Origin: an uncultured Woeseiaceae bacterium
GTDB lineage: Bacteria; Pseudomonadota; Gammaproteobacteria; Woeseiales; Woeseiaceae
Assembly (NCBI GenBank): GCA_947259435.1
Contig: CAMYMP010000162.1
Coordinates: forward strand, 3,590-10,532
Reading direction: 5' to 3'
DNA: 6,943 bases
Shown here: positions 1 through 6,021 of the stretch, piece after piece
How the letters are laid out: each line of letters starts with the position of its first letter
How positions within the stretch are numbered: the first letter of the stretch is position 1
The notes under the pieces: model-generated
Seen by the model: only the letters and a program-made list of their open reading frames with translations
What the model was told of the DNA's origin: nothing
Databases searched by the model: none
Position numbers and translations under genes: made by a program

Positions 1-66
1 CTGATGATGATCGGCCCGGCCTGGATTTTGTCCGTACTCTATCGACGCATTGGAATTCCACTTTGA
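1..66 (+). CDS. C-terminal end of unidentified upstream protein (partial)
   Basis: The frame is open from base 1 to a TGA at 64-66 and gives 21 residues. They are rich in hydrophobic residues (MMIGPAWILSVLY) and then basic (RR), which would fit the end of a membrane protein whose last helix finishes in a short tail. The stop overlaps the TTG start of gcdH as TTGA (63-66), the arrangement of translationally coupled genes, and this is the main reason to believe the frame. The fragment is too short to name a family. It could be a chance open frame. Confidence 0.4.
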   Translation: MMMIGPAWILSVLYRRIGIPL

Positions 67-1232
67 ATACGAAACTCGATCCACTGGATTTATTTGACGT
101 CCGCTCCGAACTCACGGATGACGAGCGCATGGTGCAGGACACCGTTGCACGTTTTGTCGACGAGCAGGCCATTCCCGTCATGCGCGAGGCTTTCGAGCAG
201 CACCAGTTTCCACATGAATTGATCCCGCAGGTCGCAGAGCTCGGTCTGCTCGGCAGTTCGATCGACGGCTATGATTGCGCCGGACTCAACAGCATCTGTT
301 ACGGCCTGATCTGTCAGCAACTCGAGCGCGGTGACAGCGGCCTCAGAAGTTTCGTATCGGTGCAGAGCAGCCTTGTGATGTTCCCGATTCACGCCTATGG
401 ATCGGAAGAACAGAAGCAACGATGGCTGCCCGCCATGGCAAGGGGCGAGGCGATCGGCTGTTTCGGCCTGACCGAACCGCAGGGCGGCTCCGACCCGGGC
501 AACATGAAAACGCACGCCAAACGAGATGGCGATGACTGGATCGTCAGTGGTTCGAAGATGTGGATCACGAACGGCACGATCGCCGACGCGGCGATCGTCT
601 GGGCGACGACCGACGAAGGCATCAAAGGCTTCATAGTCGAGAAGGACATGCCGGGTTTTACGGCACAGGAAATCGAGAACAAGTTCTCGCTGCGTGCCTC
701 GATAACAGCCGCGCTGTTCTTCGACAATGTGCGTGTGCCGGCGAACAACGTTCTGCCGGGCGTCACCGGGCTCAAGGGGCCATTGAGCTGTCTGACACAG
801 GCGCGGTATGGCATCACCTGGGGCGTAATCGGCGCGGCGCAGGCCTGTCTCGATGAGGTGCTTCGTTATACCGAGGATCGCATTCTCTTTAATCGTCCCG
901 TCTCGCACACCCAGGCCATGCAGATACGCCTCGCCAACATGGCGCGACAAATCACGACGGCACAACTGCTGTCGCTGCAGCTCGGCCGGCTCAAGGATCG
1001 GGGCAAACTGAGTCCGACGCAGGTATCGCTGGCCAAGTGGAACAACTGCCGCGCGGCAATCGATATCGCCCGCGATGCCCGCGATATTCTCGGCGGCAGC
1101 GGCATCAGCGCCGAGTACGTGCCGATTCGCCACATGCTGAATCTCGAGAGCGTGATTACGTACGAAGGCACTGAAACCGTTCATCAACTCGTGGTCGGCA
1201 AGGAGCTCACGGGCGTCAACGCCTTCGGATGA
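63..1232 (+). CDS. gcdH: Glutaryl-CoA dehydrogenase (acyl-CoA dehydrogenase family)
   Basis: FAD enzyme that oxidises and decarboxylates glutaryl-CoA to crotonyl-CoA in cytoplasmic lysine, hydroxylysine and tryptophan breakdown, passing electrons to electron-transfer flavoprotein. The 389 residues align end to end, by memory, with human and bacterial GCDH. Supporting blocks are the N-terminal helical domain (about 18-130), CFGLTEP at 133-139 and GGSD at 141-144, WITN at 167-170, KFSLRAS near 207-213, the C-terminal helical domain (about 245-389) and DILGGSGIS near 341-349. The catalytic base is Glu368 in YEGT (367-370). Arg95 in SGLRS matches the substrate-binding Arg that separates GCDH from other acyl-CoA dehydrogenases. 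The TTG start is chosen because GGAA (52-55) lies 7 bases before it and the next in-frame ATG (129) would cut into the first helix. It probably shares a transcript with the dinF-like gene 7 bases downstream. Confidence 0.93.
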   Translation: MNTKLDPLDLFDVRSELTDDERMVQDTVARFVDEQAIPVMREAFEQHQFPHELIPQVAELGLLGSSIDGYDCAGLNSICYGLICQQLERGDSGLRSFVSVQSSLVMFPIHAYGSEEQKQRWLPAMARGEAIGCFGLTEPQGGSDPGNMKTHAKRDGDDWIVSGSKMWITNGTIADAAIVWATTDEGIKGFIVEKDMPGFTAQEIENKFSLRASITAALFFDNVRVPANNVLPGVTGLKGPLSCLTQARYGITWGVIGAAQACLDEVLRYTEDRILFNRPVSHTQAMQIRLANMARQITTAQLLSLQLGRLKDRGKLSPTQVSLAKWNNCRAAIDIARDARDILGGSGISAEYVPIRHMLNLESVITYEGTETVHQLVVGKELTGVNAFG

Positions 1233-1239
1233 TCGGCGC

Positions 1240-2559
1240 TTGACCGCCAGCGCCCTGCCTGGAGATCGCGAGGTCTGGCGCATCGCCGCGCCGATGATCC
1301 TCTCCAATGTCTCGGTACCTCTGCTCGGCATGGTCGATACAGGCGTGACCGGCCATCTCGAGAGTCCAATCTATCTCGGTGCGGTCGCGATCGGCAGCAC
1401 TATCTTCGGCTTTCTCTACACGGGCATGAACTTTCTGCGCATGGGAACAACGGGTATCGCTGCGCAGCGTTTCGGCGCAAACGACAACGACGGCTTACGG
1501 CTATCACTCGGTCAGGCCATCATCGTCGCATTGGTCATCGCGTGTGCGCTGCTCGCGCTTCAGTTGCCTGTCGGCCACCTCGCCATGCAGCTGATCGCCC
1601 CGGAAACTGACGTCGAGACCCACGCGCTCGAGTACTTCCTGATTCGAGTCTGGAGTGCGCCGGGAACGCTCGTAAATTACGTGTTGATAGGCTGGTTTCT
1701 CGGTCTGCAGAACGCGCGTGTCCCGCTGCTGATTTTTCTTACGATCAACTTTACGAATATCGTGCTCGACCTGCTGTTTGTCCTTGGACTTGGCATGAAA
1801 GTCGACGGCGTCGCGCTGGCTTCGGTCATTGCAGAGTACACGGGCCTGCTCGTCGGTCTTTACTTTACCGCGCGCGCACTGCGCCGGCGCTCCGGGCACT
1901 GGCCATTTGCCAGGCTGCTGAATGTTCGCGCATATGCCGCATTTTTCGCTGTCAACGGCCACCTGTTAATACGCACGACGGCTCTGATGTTTGCTTTTGC
2001 ATTCGTCACGGCGCAGGGCGCTCGATTGGGCGGGCTTATTCTTGCCGCAAATGCTGTTCTCATGAATCTGCAGACCCTCACGTCGTTTGCTCTTGACGGC
2101 TTTGCGCACGCTGCCGAGGCGCTGGTCGGCAAAGCTGTCGGCCAGAAGCGTCGAGAAGCGCTCGAGCGGGCGGTAAACGCATCGCTGAAATGGTCGCTGA
2201 TCTTCGCAATTGGTTTTTGTGCATTCTATGTCGTCGCCGGGCCTTTGCTTATTCGTGTACTTACCGACTTGTCCGATGTTCGCGAGACAGCCATGCGTTT
2301 TTTGCCATGGCTCATCATCTCTCCGCTCGTGTCGGTCTGGTCGTTTCTCTACGACGGTGTTTTCGTGGGTGCCACCCGCGCGCGTGAAATGCGCGACATC
2401 ATGCTTTTCTCGACGCTGATCATTTTCTTACCGGCCTGGTTCCTGCTACAGGGCCTTGGCAATCATGGTTTGTGGCTCGCATTCACACTGTTCATGGCAA
2501 GTCGCGGCATTGGCATGCATATCGGCTATCGCCGGCGGGTGCTGCCGGGAACGCCGTGA
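1240..2559 (+). CDS. dinF: MATE family efflux transporter, DinF subfamily
   Basis: Inner-membrane multidrug/toxin exporter of the MATE superfamily (12 helices, cation-driven antiport). The 439 residues match the length and order of E. coli DinF. Visible blocks are WRIAAPMILSNVSVPLLG in TM1 (about 13-30), the VDT motif at 32-34 followed by GHL, FLRMGTTG near 65-72, NIVLD near 173-177, VDGVALASVIAEY at the start of TM6 (188-200), NAVLMNL near 271-277, ALDGFAHAAEA near 284-294 and DGVFVGATRAREMRD in the C-lobe. TTG at 1240 is chosen because it retains the residues before TM1 seen in DinF; the next in-frame ATG (1294) would begin inside TM1. No strong ribosome site is visible, so translation may be coupled to gcdH. 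E. coli dinF follows lexA in the SOS regulon, but here neither lexA nor an obvious LexA box is seen, so SOS control is not supported. The substrate is unknown. Confidence 0.9.
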   Translation: MTASALPGDREVWRIAAPMILSNVSVPLLGMVDTGVTGHLESPIYLGAVAIGSTIFGFLYTGMNFLRMGTTGIAAQRFGANDNDGLRLSLGQAIIVALVIACALLALQLPVGHLAMQLIAPETDVETHALEYFLIRVWSAPGTLVNYVLIGWFLGLQNARVPLLIFLTINFTNIVLDLLFVLGLGMKVDGVALASVIAEYTGLLVGLYFTARALRRRSGHWPFARLLNVRAYAAFFAVNGHLLIRTTALMFAFAFVTAQGARLGGLILAANAVLMNLQTLTSFALDGFAHAAEALVGKAVGQKRREALERAVNASLKWSLIFAIGFCAFYVVAGPLLIRVLTDLSDVRETAMRFLPWLIISPLVSVWSFLYDGVFVGATRAREMRDIMLFSTLIIFLPAWFLLQGLGNHGLWLAFTLFMASRGIGMHIGYRRRVLPGTP

Positions 2560-2571
2560 AACCGCCGTACA

Positions 2572-3318
2572 TCAGTCGCCCAGGCTGATACGCTTACGCG
2601 CACGTTCCCTCGCCGTTGCGTGCCAGGGAAGGACCGCGCCGAATACGGTATAAAACAGGCCCGCAAGCACGACCAGTCCGTCCGGCAACAGCATTGCCAG
2701 TATGATCGAGATAAGTGGCACAGCCGTATTGATCAGCCACTGCTGGATTTCGGTGACGGTTTCGTAGCGCTCGAATTCGTTGAGTTGCAGTTCAGCGCTC
2801 TTCGCGAGCGCATGCCTGTTAAGCAATACGATTACGCTGGAAAGCGCCGCATAGCCCGCTCCAAATATTACGAACATACTGCGCAAATCTTCGATCGAAC
2901 TCAGCGCGAAGTACGACTCGAGATAACCGCCCGAGAAGAACTGCAACGCACCCGAGTAAATCGCCTTTAACGGATACACGTAAACCAGCACGACGAAGAC
3001 CAGTAACAAGGTCAGCGTTACGGATCCCGGCCCTTCGAGGCCGAAACGGCGACTCCAGCGATGATGCGCGTACCAGAACAGCATGATGTTTGCGAAACTC
3101 GCAGCGAATGCCGGCACCTGCCTCATGGCCTGCGTCATTTCCTCGAAAGTCGTTGGAATCGCATCGCCGCCGCCTACCACGAGCAGCGTCACCGCAAATG
3201 CAAACGCCGCATCCGCGAATGTTTCGAGCCGCGTCATCTCGGCACCGCGCTGCCGGAAGCCGCCGATGATCGGCATCGATTCGATGCTTTCTAGAGTGGA
3301 GTCCCTGGATTCAGCCAC
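2572..3318 (-). CDS. TMEM175-family putative potassium channel (DUF1211)
   Basis: Prokaryotic TMEM175 proteins are six-helix subunits that assemble into potassium-permeable channels. This 248-residue protein carries the signature region RLETFADAAFAFAVTLLV (about 30-47), corresponding to the family's RxxxFSDG motif in TM1, and FWYAHHRW (81-88) in TM2, the usual W..HHR block. Likely helices are about 36-50, 68-86, 98-117, 144-167, 192-211 and 213-231. The motif is altered: Ala35 replaces the usual Ser of FSD, and Phe41 sits where an Ile/Leu normally forms the pore constriction; Thr44 of the proposed filter is kept. A charged segment of about 25 residues (168-192) separates TM4 and TM5. The start is GTG at 3316-3318, with AGAGGG 8 bases upstream; an ATG two bases further upstream (3321-3323) is out of frame and gives only a 10-residue peptide. 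The gene faces dinF with a 12-base gap. Family assignment is firm; channel activity is inferred. Confidence 0.8.
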   Translation of the reverse strand: MAESRDSTLESIESMPIIGGFRQRGAEMTRLETFADAAFAFAVTLLVVGGGDAIPTTFEEMTQAMRQVPAFAASFANIMLFWYAHHRWSRRFGLEGPGSVTLTLLLVFVVLVYVYPLKAIYSGALQFFSGGYLESYFALSSIEDLRSMFVIFGAGYAALSSVIVLLNRHALAKSAELQLNEFERYETVTEIQQWLINTAVPLISIILAMLLPDGLVVLAGLFYTVFGAVLPWHATARERARKRISLGD

Positions 3319-3326
3319 CGCATTAA

Positions 3327-3332
3327 CCCTCT
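3327..3332 (-). promoter_or_regulatory. Ribosome binding site deciding the GTG start of the TMEM175 gene
   Basis: On the minus strand AGAGGG lies 8 bases before GTG (3318-3316). The competing ATG at 3323-3321 is only 3 bases from this site and opens a 10-codon frame, so the GTG is preferred. Confidence 0.55.
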
Positions 3333-3340
3333 AGGTTCTT

Positions 3341-3369
3341 TTCAACTCGTGTCGAGCCCTATATATTAT
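3341..3369 (+). promoter_or_regulatory. Possible sigma-70-like promoter for the small membrane protein gene
   Basis: TTCAAC (3341-3346) and TATTAT (3364-3369) are separated by 17 bases. The -10 differs from consensus at one position, while the -35 is weak. They lie in the only clearly AT-rich stretch of the 184-base spacer between the TMEM175 gene and the small gene at 3503, and would give a leader of about 125 bases. Read on the minus strand, the same stretch offers CATAAT or TATATA as a -10 for the TMEM175 gene, but without a good -35. The rest of the spacer (3370-3502) shows no ribosome site, repeat or convincing reading frame. Confidence 0.3.
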
Positions 3370-3502
3370 GTGAAGCAAGTCTCACTTTGGCCGATAGTTC
3401 GGCATGCGTGGTTGTTCTTGTGATGCGCTTCCCATCATCCGGTCGCCCTGTGCTTCAGTTTTGGTTGTCTGGATTACCTCAGTCGAGCTGTGCGAAAGAT
3501 CA

Positions 3503-3760
3503 ATGTGGTTACCAACACCAATTTATGAACGCCTGCCTCACGTTCTGCTGTTAGTCGGGCTTCTATTCATGTCCACGGTTATGTACCTGGGCATCAGCCA
3601 TCCGCAATCCCCCGTTTACTTCGGCGCAGGGTTTTTCTGTTGCCTGTGGAGTCTCGTAATTTTCGAGCTGCGATTGCGAAACCGCAAGCGCATACGACGA
3701 AGCGGTCCGGCGAGCGCAGCAGACGCCGATCCCGAGCAAGACTCCGAACCGACCGCCTGA
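3503..3760 (+). CDS. Small two-helix membrane protein of unknown function
   Basis: An 85-residue protein starting MWLPTPIYERLP, followed by TM1 (about 12-30, LLLVGLLFMSTVMYLG), a short loop with a proline-rich stretch (SHPQSP, 32-37), TM2 (about 37-55, ending in FCCLWSLVIFEL) and a basic segment (RLRNRKRIRR, 57-66). It ends in a hydrophilic acidic tail (DADPEQDSEPTA). The frame stays open upstream to 3404, but those 33 residues look like translated noncoding DNA, with many Cys and no helix pattern, so ATG 3503 is chosen. No strong ribosome site is present; only GAAAGA lies just before the start. I recall similar short proteins with an MW.PTP.YE start in gammaproteobacteria, from memory only. 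The basic stretch after TM2 suggests cytoplasmic ends. The gene converges with the MATE gene, 3 bases apart. Function is unknown. Confidence 0.65.
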   Translation: MWLPTPIYERLPHVLLLVGLLFMSTVMYLGISHPQSPVYFGAGFFCCLWSLVIFELRLRNRKRIRRSGPASAADADPEQDSEPTA

Positions 3761-3763
3761 AAG

Positions 3764-5050
3764 CTATTCGACAGCAACTGACGGCCGTGCGCAGCGTCCG
3801 TGCGCAGCCGCTTTTGCCCACTGGTATGCCAGGACTCCGGAAACGATATTCGCGACCGCATATGCCGCGAAAATCCCTGCTGCATCAAAGTAGTGCATGC
3901 CAACGAACGCCAGCGGCACATACAGAACAAGCATGCGCCCCACGCTAATGCCAACGGCCGGAATCGGATCACCGAGCCCGTTGAATGAAGCGTTCATGGC
4001 CATGACGAGGCCATAGGCCCCGTAACTGATCGGCGCGATCCACATGAACAGTTTCGCCACCCCGACGACCTCTGCATTATCGCTAAATAAAGACGGCAGG
4101 AAACCGGCCAGCGCAGCAAGACCGGCCGCGATCAGCAAGCCGCTGCCAACGCAGAACAACATGCAGAGGCGCAGCGCCTCAAAGATTCTCGACTCCTTGC
4201 CAGCGGACAGGTTCTGACCGACGAACGGGCCGATGACCGCGGACAGTGCATAGTAGATAACGAGCGTCATCGACTCGATGCGGCTCGCAACCCCGAATCC
4301 GGCAACGGCCTCCGGACCGTATCGCGCGATCATTGCCGTGATGAGCGCTGCGCCGATAGGCACGATCGCGTTCGTGCCAGCCGCAGGCAGACCAACGTGC
4401 AGGATGTCCTTCCACGATTTCCGCAGCTCCTTGGGGTCAGGCTTGTCGAAGCTCACCCCGTTCAGACCCATCGCCGGAACAGGCCCGAAGCCGAAGATCA
4501 GTATTGGATCCAGCACCACGTTGAACAGCGAACCCAGAATCATGAGTTTGCTCGGCAGCCGTGTGTCGCCGGTCGCGCGCATGCTCGCCATGCCGACCAT
4601 GCCGACGACGACAAACGGAACGCCCGAGTAAAGGATTATCATGAATCCGCGAATAAGCGGAATCATGTCCTCCGGAGCACCCAGCAGACGGAACAGTGGC
4701 TTGATCGTGACCACACCGAGCATGGCTACCGCCGCCGTTATCAGGAAAGACAACAACAGGCTGTCCGTCGCCAGACGCCGTGCACGACGATGATCTTCGG
4801 CGCCGATTGCGCGGGCAACCACCGACGACGTTCCTGCGCCAAGACCGATCGCGACGCTCGTGACGATCATGAGTATCGGAAAACTGAATGCATGTGCGGC
4901 AAGCGCACGATCGCCAACCCGCCCCAGGAACCAGGCATCGATCAGGGCCTGACCCATCATTGTCGCAATACCGAGCAACACCGGCGTGGTCATGCTGACG
5001 AGATGTTGGCCGACCGCTCCTTCGGTGAGCCTGGCTCTTTCTTTCTGCAT
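3764..5050 (-). CDS. MATE family efflux transporter (NorM-type), apparently lacking TM6
   Basis: MATE superfamily drug/cation antiporter of the inner membrane, in a different subfamily from the DinF-like protein in this window. It has 428 residues against roughly 450-460 usual. It begins MQKERARLTEG, a common start for this group, then TM1-TM5 with IDAWFLG (37-43), VARAIG (78-83), MRATGDTR (157-164) and NVVLDPILIFG (177-187). The C-lobe follows: GLPAAGTN (220-227), GFGVASRIES (251-260), GPFVGQN (274-280) and NASFNGLGDP (353-362). After GLNG (195-198) the usual TM6 (GAAIATVIAR-like, about 30 residues) is absent and the chain continues directly into SFDKPDPKELRKSW, the cytoplasmic linker before TM7. 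That leaves 11 predicted helices. ATG 5050 is preferred over in-frame ATG 5095 and over the longer frame reaching 5356, because the extra residues match nothing and overlap the divergent SRPBCC gene. The ribosome site is weak. Whether it still transports is doubtful. Confidence 0.82.
   Translation of the reverse strand: MQKERARLTEGAVGQHLVSMTTPVLLGIATMMGQALIDAWFLGRVGDRALAAHAFSFPILMIVTSVAIGLGAGTSSVVARAIGAEDHRRARRLATDSLLLSFLITAAVAMLGVVTIKPLFRLLGAPEDMIPLIRGFMIILYSGVPFVVVGMVGMASMRATGDTRLPSKLMILGSLFNVVLDPILIFGFGPVPAMGLNGVSFDKPDPKELRKSWKDILHVGLPAAGTNAIVPIGAALITAMIARYGPEAVAGFGVASRIESMTLVIYYALSAVIGPFVGQNLSAGKESRIFEALRLCMLFCVGSGLLIAAGLAALAGFLPSLFSDNAEVVGVAKLFMWIAPISYGAYGLVMAMNASFNGLGDPIPAVGISVGRMLVLYVPLAFVGMHYFDAAGIFAAYAVANIVSGVLAYQWAKAAAHGRCARPSVAVE
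3782..3816 (+). terminator. Possible intrinsic terminator for the small membrane protein gene
   Basis: On the + strand CGGC (3782-3785) pairs with GCCG (3807-3810) and TGCGCA (3788-3793) pairs with TGCGCA (3801-3806). This gives a 10-bp stem with a 2-base bulge and a 7-base loop, followed by CTTTTG. It begins 22 bases after the small gene's stop and lies within the 3' end of the opposing MATE gene. The T tract is only four bases, so the call is tentative. Confidence 0.35.
3785..3808. repeat. Short tandem direct repeat, 11 bases, 13-base period
   Basis: CCGTGCGCAGC occurs at 3785-3795 and again at 3798-3808. It falls in the C-terminal tail codons of the NorM-type MATE gene (AHGRCARPS region) and contributes both arms of the hairpin above. 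The 13-base period is not a multiple of three, so a duplication here would have changed the frame of the tail. Confidence 0.6.
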
Positions 5051-5125
5051 CGATGCTCGGGAACGGCGGTTGTAATTGGGCGCATAGGTTATCATCGACG
5101 CACGACTTCGATACCCGTTTTCGAC

Positions 5126-5482
5126 ATGAAGGTGAAAGCTGAAATCACTATTGACGCCGATCGTGAAAGCGTATGGCGCGCGTTCGATGACCCGGACACG
5201 TTGTCGAAGTGGCAATCGGCACTGACGGTAACTGAGCGGGGCAAGCCCGGTTTTATAGCGGGTGTTGACGAAACTTCCCGGAGTAAAGCGATCGTTGTGT
5301 ATCACTTCGAGGTGCTCGACGAAAACAGCACTCGAATCATTGTCTATGCCAACCACCAGTTCACGGGCCTGAGAAAATTGACGTCTGTCTTTCTACGTAG
5401 GACGATTTTGAATCGGGCTGACGAAGACCTGCAGCGGTGCAAGCTTCTGATCGAGACCGGGGCCGCCGGGAGCGCCCGATGA
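5126..5482 (+). CDS. SRPBCC (START/Bet v1-like) family protein, internally shortened
   Basis: SRPBCC proteins form a helix-grip fold with a hydrophobic ligand cavity. The 118 residues open with MKVKAEITIDADRESVWRAF (strand 1 and helix 1) and DDPDTLSKWQ (21-30), and end with VVYHFEVLD (57-65), TRIIVYANHQFTGL (69-82) and a C-terminal helix (about 84-111). Relatives with this layout are about 145-150 residues. Between WQSAL (29-33) and TVTERGKPGFIAG (34-46) the block typically holding a G-P-G-x-P-G loop and a Y-x-E-x-G-R strand is absent, so two or three central strands appear to be missing in frame. No ribosome site is visible before ATG 5126. The start is supported by the family's typical first residues. 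The gene is divergent from the MATE gene (75-base spacer) and overlaps the Nudix gene by ATGA. The ligand is unknown, and the shortened fold may not be stable. Confidence 0.72.
   Translation: MKVKAEITIDADRESVWRAFDDPDTLSKWQSALTVTERGKPGFIAGVDETSRSKAIVVYHFEVLDENSTRIIVYANHQFTGLRKLTSVFLRRTILNRADEDLQRCKLLIETGAAGSAR
5468..5472 (+). promoter_or_regulatory. Ribosome binding site of the Nudix gene
   Basis: GGGAG ends 6 bases before ATG 5479 and lies inside the last codons of the SRPBCC gene. Together with the ATGA overlap it supports coupled but independently initiated translation. Confidence 0.55.
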
Positions 5483-6021
5483 GCTGGAAGAAACTGGGAT
5501 CCCGAACCATCTACGAGAATGACTGGATGCAGGTCCTGGAGGACCACGTCATCAATCCGGGCGGCGGCGAGAATCAATACGGCTATGTGCATTTCAAGAA
5601 TCGTGCCGTAGCGATCATCCCGTTGGATCAGGATCAGAACGTCTGGTTGGTCGGCCAGCAGAGGTACACGCTGGGAGCCTGGTCCTGGGAGCTGCCAATG
5701 GGCGGCGCGCCGCTCGACGAAGCGCCTCTCCAAGCAGCGAAGCGCGAGCTCCGCGAGGAGACTGGCCTCCGCGCGGCTACGTGGACCGAAATCATGCGCT
5801 TGCACACGAGCAATTCGATTACGGACGAGGTTGGAATCGTCTACCTGGCCGAGGAGCTGACCGAAGGAGAGCCTGAGTTTGAAGAAACGGAGGACCTCGA
5901 GATTCGGAAACTGCCGCTACAGGATGCGCTTGCGATGGTGGACACCGGTGAGATCACCGATGCGATCAGCGTCGCTGCATTACTGCGTATTGCCGCGATC
6001 AGAACAACTTCTTTGCCGTAA
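5479..6021 (+). CDS. Nudix hydrolase, ADP-ribose pyrophosphatase-like
   Basis: Nudix enzymes cleave nucleoside diphosphates linked to another moiety, using Mg2+ or Mn2+. This 180-residue protein has a complete Nudix box at 75-97: Gly75, Glu81, then REL (89-91), EE (93-94) and GL (96-97), fitting GX5EX7REUXEEXGU. Glu93 and Glu94 are expected metal ligands. Around it are WKKLGSRTIYEN at the N-terminus, FKNRAVAIIPLD (39-50), WLVGQQRYTLGAWSWELP (56-73) and HTSNSITDE (109-117). This layout resembles ADP-ribose/GDP-mannose-type pyrophosphatases in which an N-terminal strand domain precedes the Nudix fold. No residue of the core appears missing, in contrast to the SRPBCC protein before it. ATG 5479 overlaps the upstream TGA as ATGA. 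The 3' end overlaps the opposing sortase gene by 23 bases. The family is certain; the substrate is an inference. Confidence 0.9.
   Translation: MSWKKLGSRTIYENDWMQVLEDHVINPGGGENQYGYVHFKNRAVAIIPLDQDQNVWLVGQQRYTLGAWSWELPMGGAPLDEAPLQAAKRELREETGLRAATWTEIMRLHTSNSITDEVGIVYLAEELTEGEPEFEETEDLEIRKLPLQDALAMVDTGEITDAISVAALLRIAAIRTTSLP

Noticed and set aside
90..1331. Long minus-strand reading frame of 413 codons opposite gcdH
   Set aside because: It is the antisense of a clearly recognised gene, is rich in Arg and His as expected for shadow frames in GC-rich DNA, and shows no known domain.
2571..2589. ATCAG...CTGAT inverted repeat at the dinF/TMEM175 junction as a terminator
   Set aside because: The stem is 5 bp with a 9-base loop and no T tract on either strand.
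3346..3356. CTCG TGT CGAG palindrome upstream of the small gene as an operator
   Set aside because: Four-base arms are too short to separate from chance and it does not recur in the window.
3404..3502. 33-residue N-terminal extension of the small membrane protein
   Set aside because: The composition looks random, with several Cys and no ordered hydrophobic helix, and there is no ribosome site before 3404.
5070..5095. TTGTAA and TATCAT in the MATE/SRPBCC divergent spacer as a promoter
   Set aside because: The spacing is only 14 bases and there is no extended -10 TG, so it is not convincing although some promoter must serve the SRPBCC-Nudix pair.
4397..5125. Long upstream extension of the SRPBCC reading frame
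   Set aside because: It is antisense to the MATE gene, full of Arg/His/Gln, and the typical SRPBCC start MKVKAEITI is at 5126.
5051..5356. 102-residue N-terminal extension of the NorM-type MATE protein
   Set aside because: It lies antisense to the SRPBCC gene, matches no MATE leader, and the normal RLTEG start occurs just after ATG 5050.
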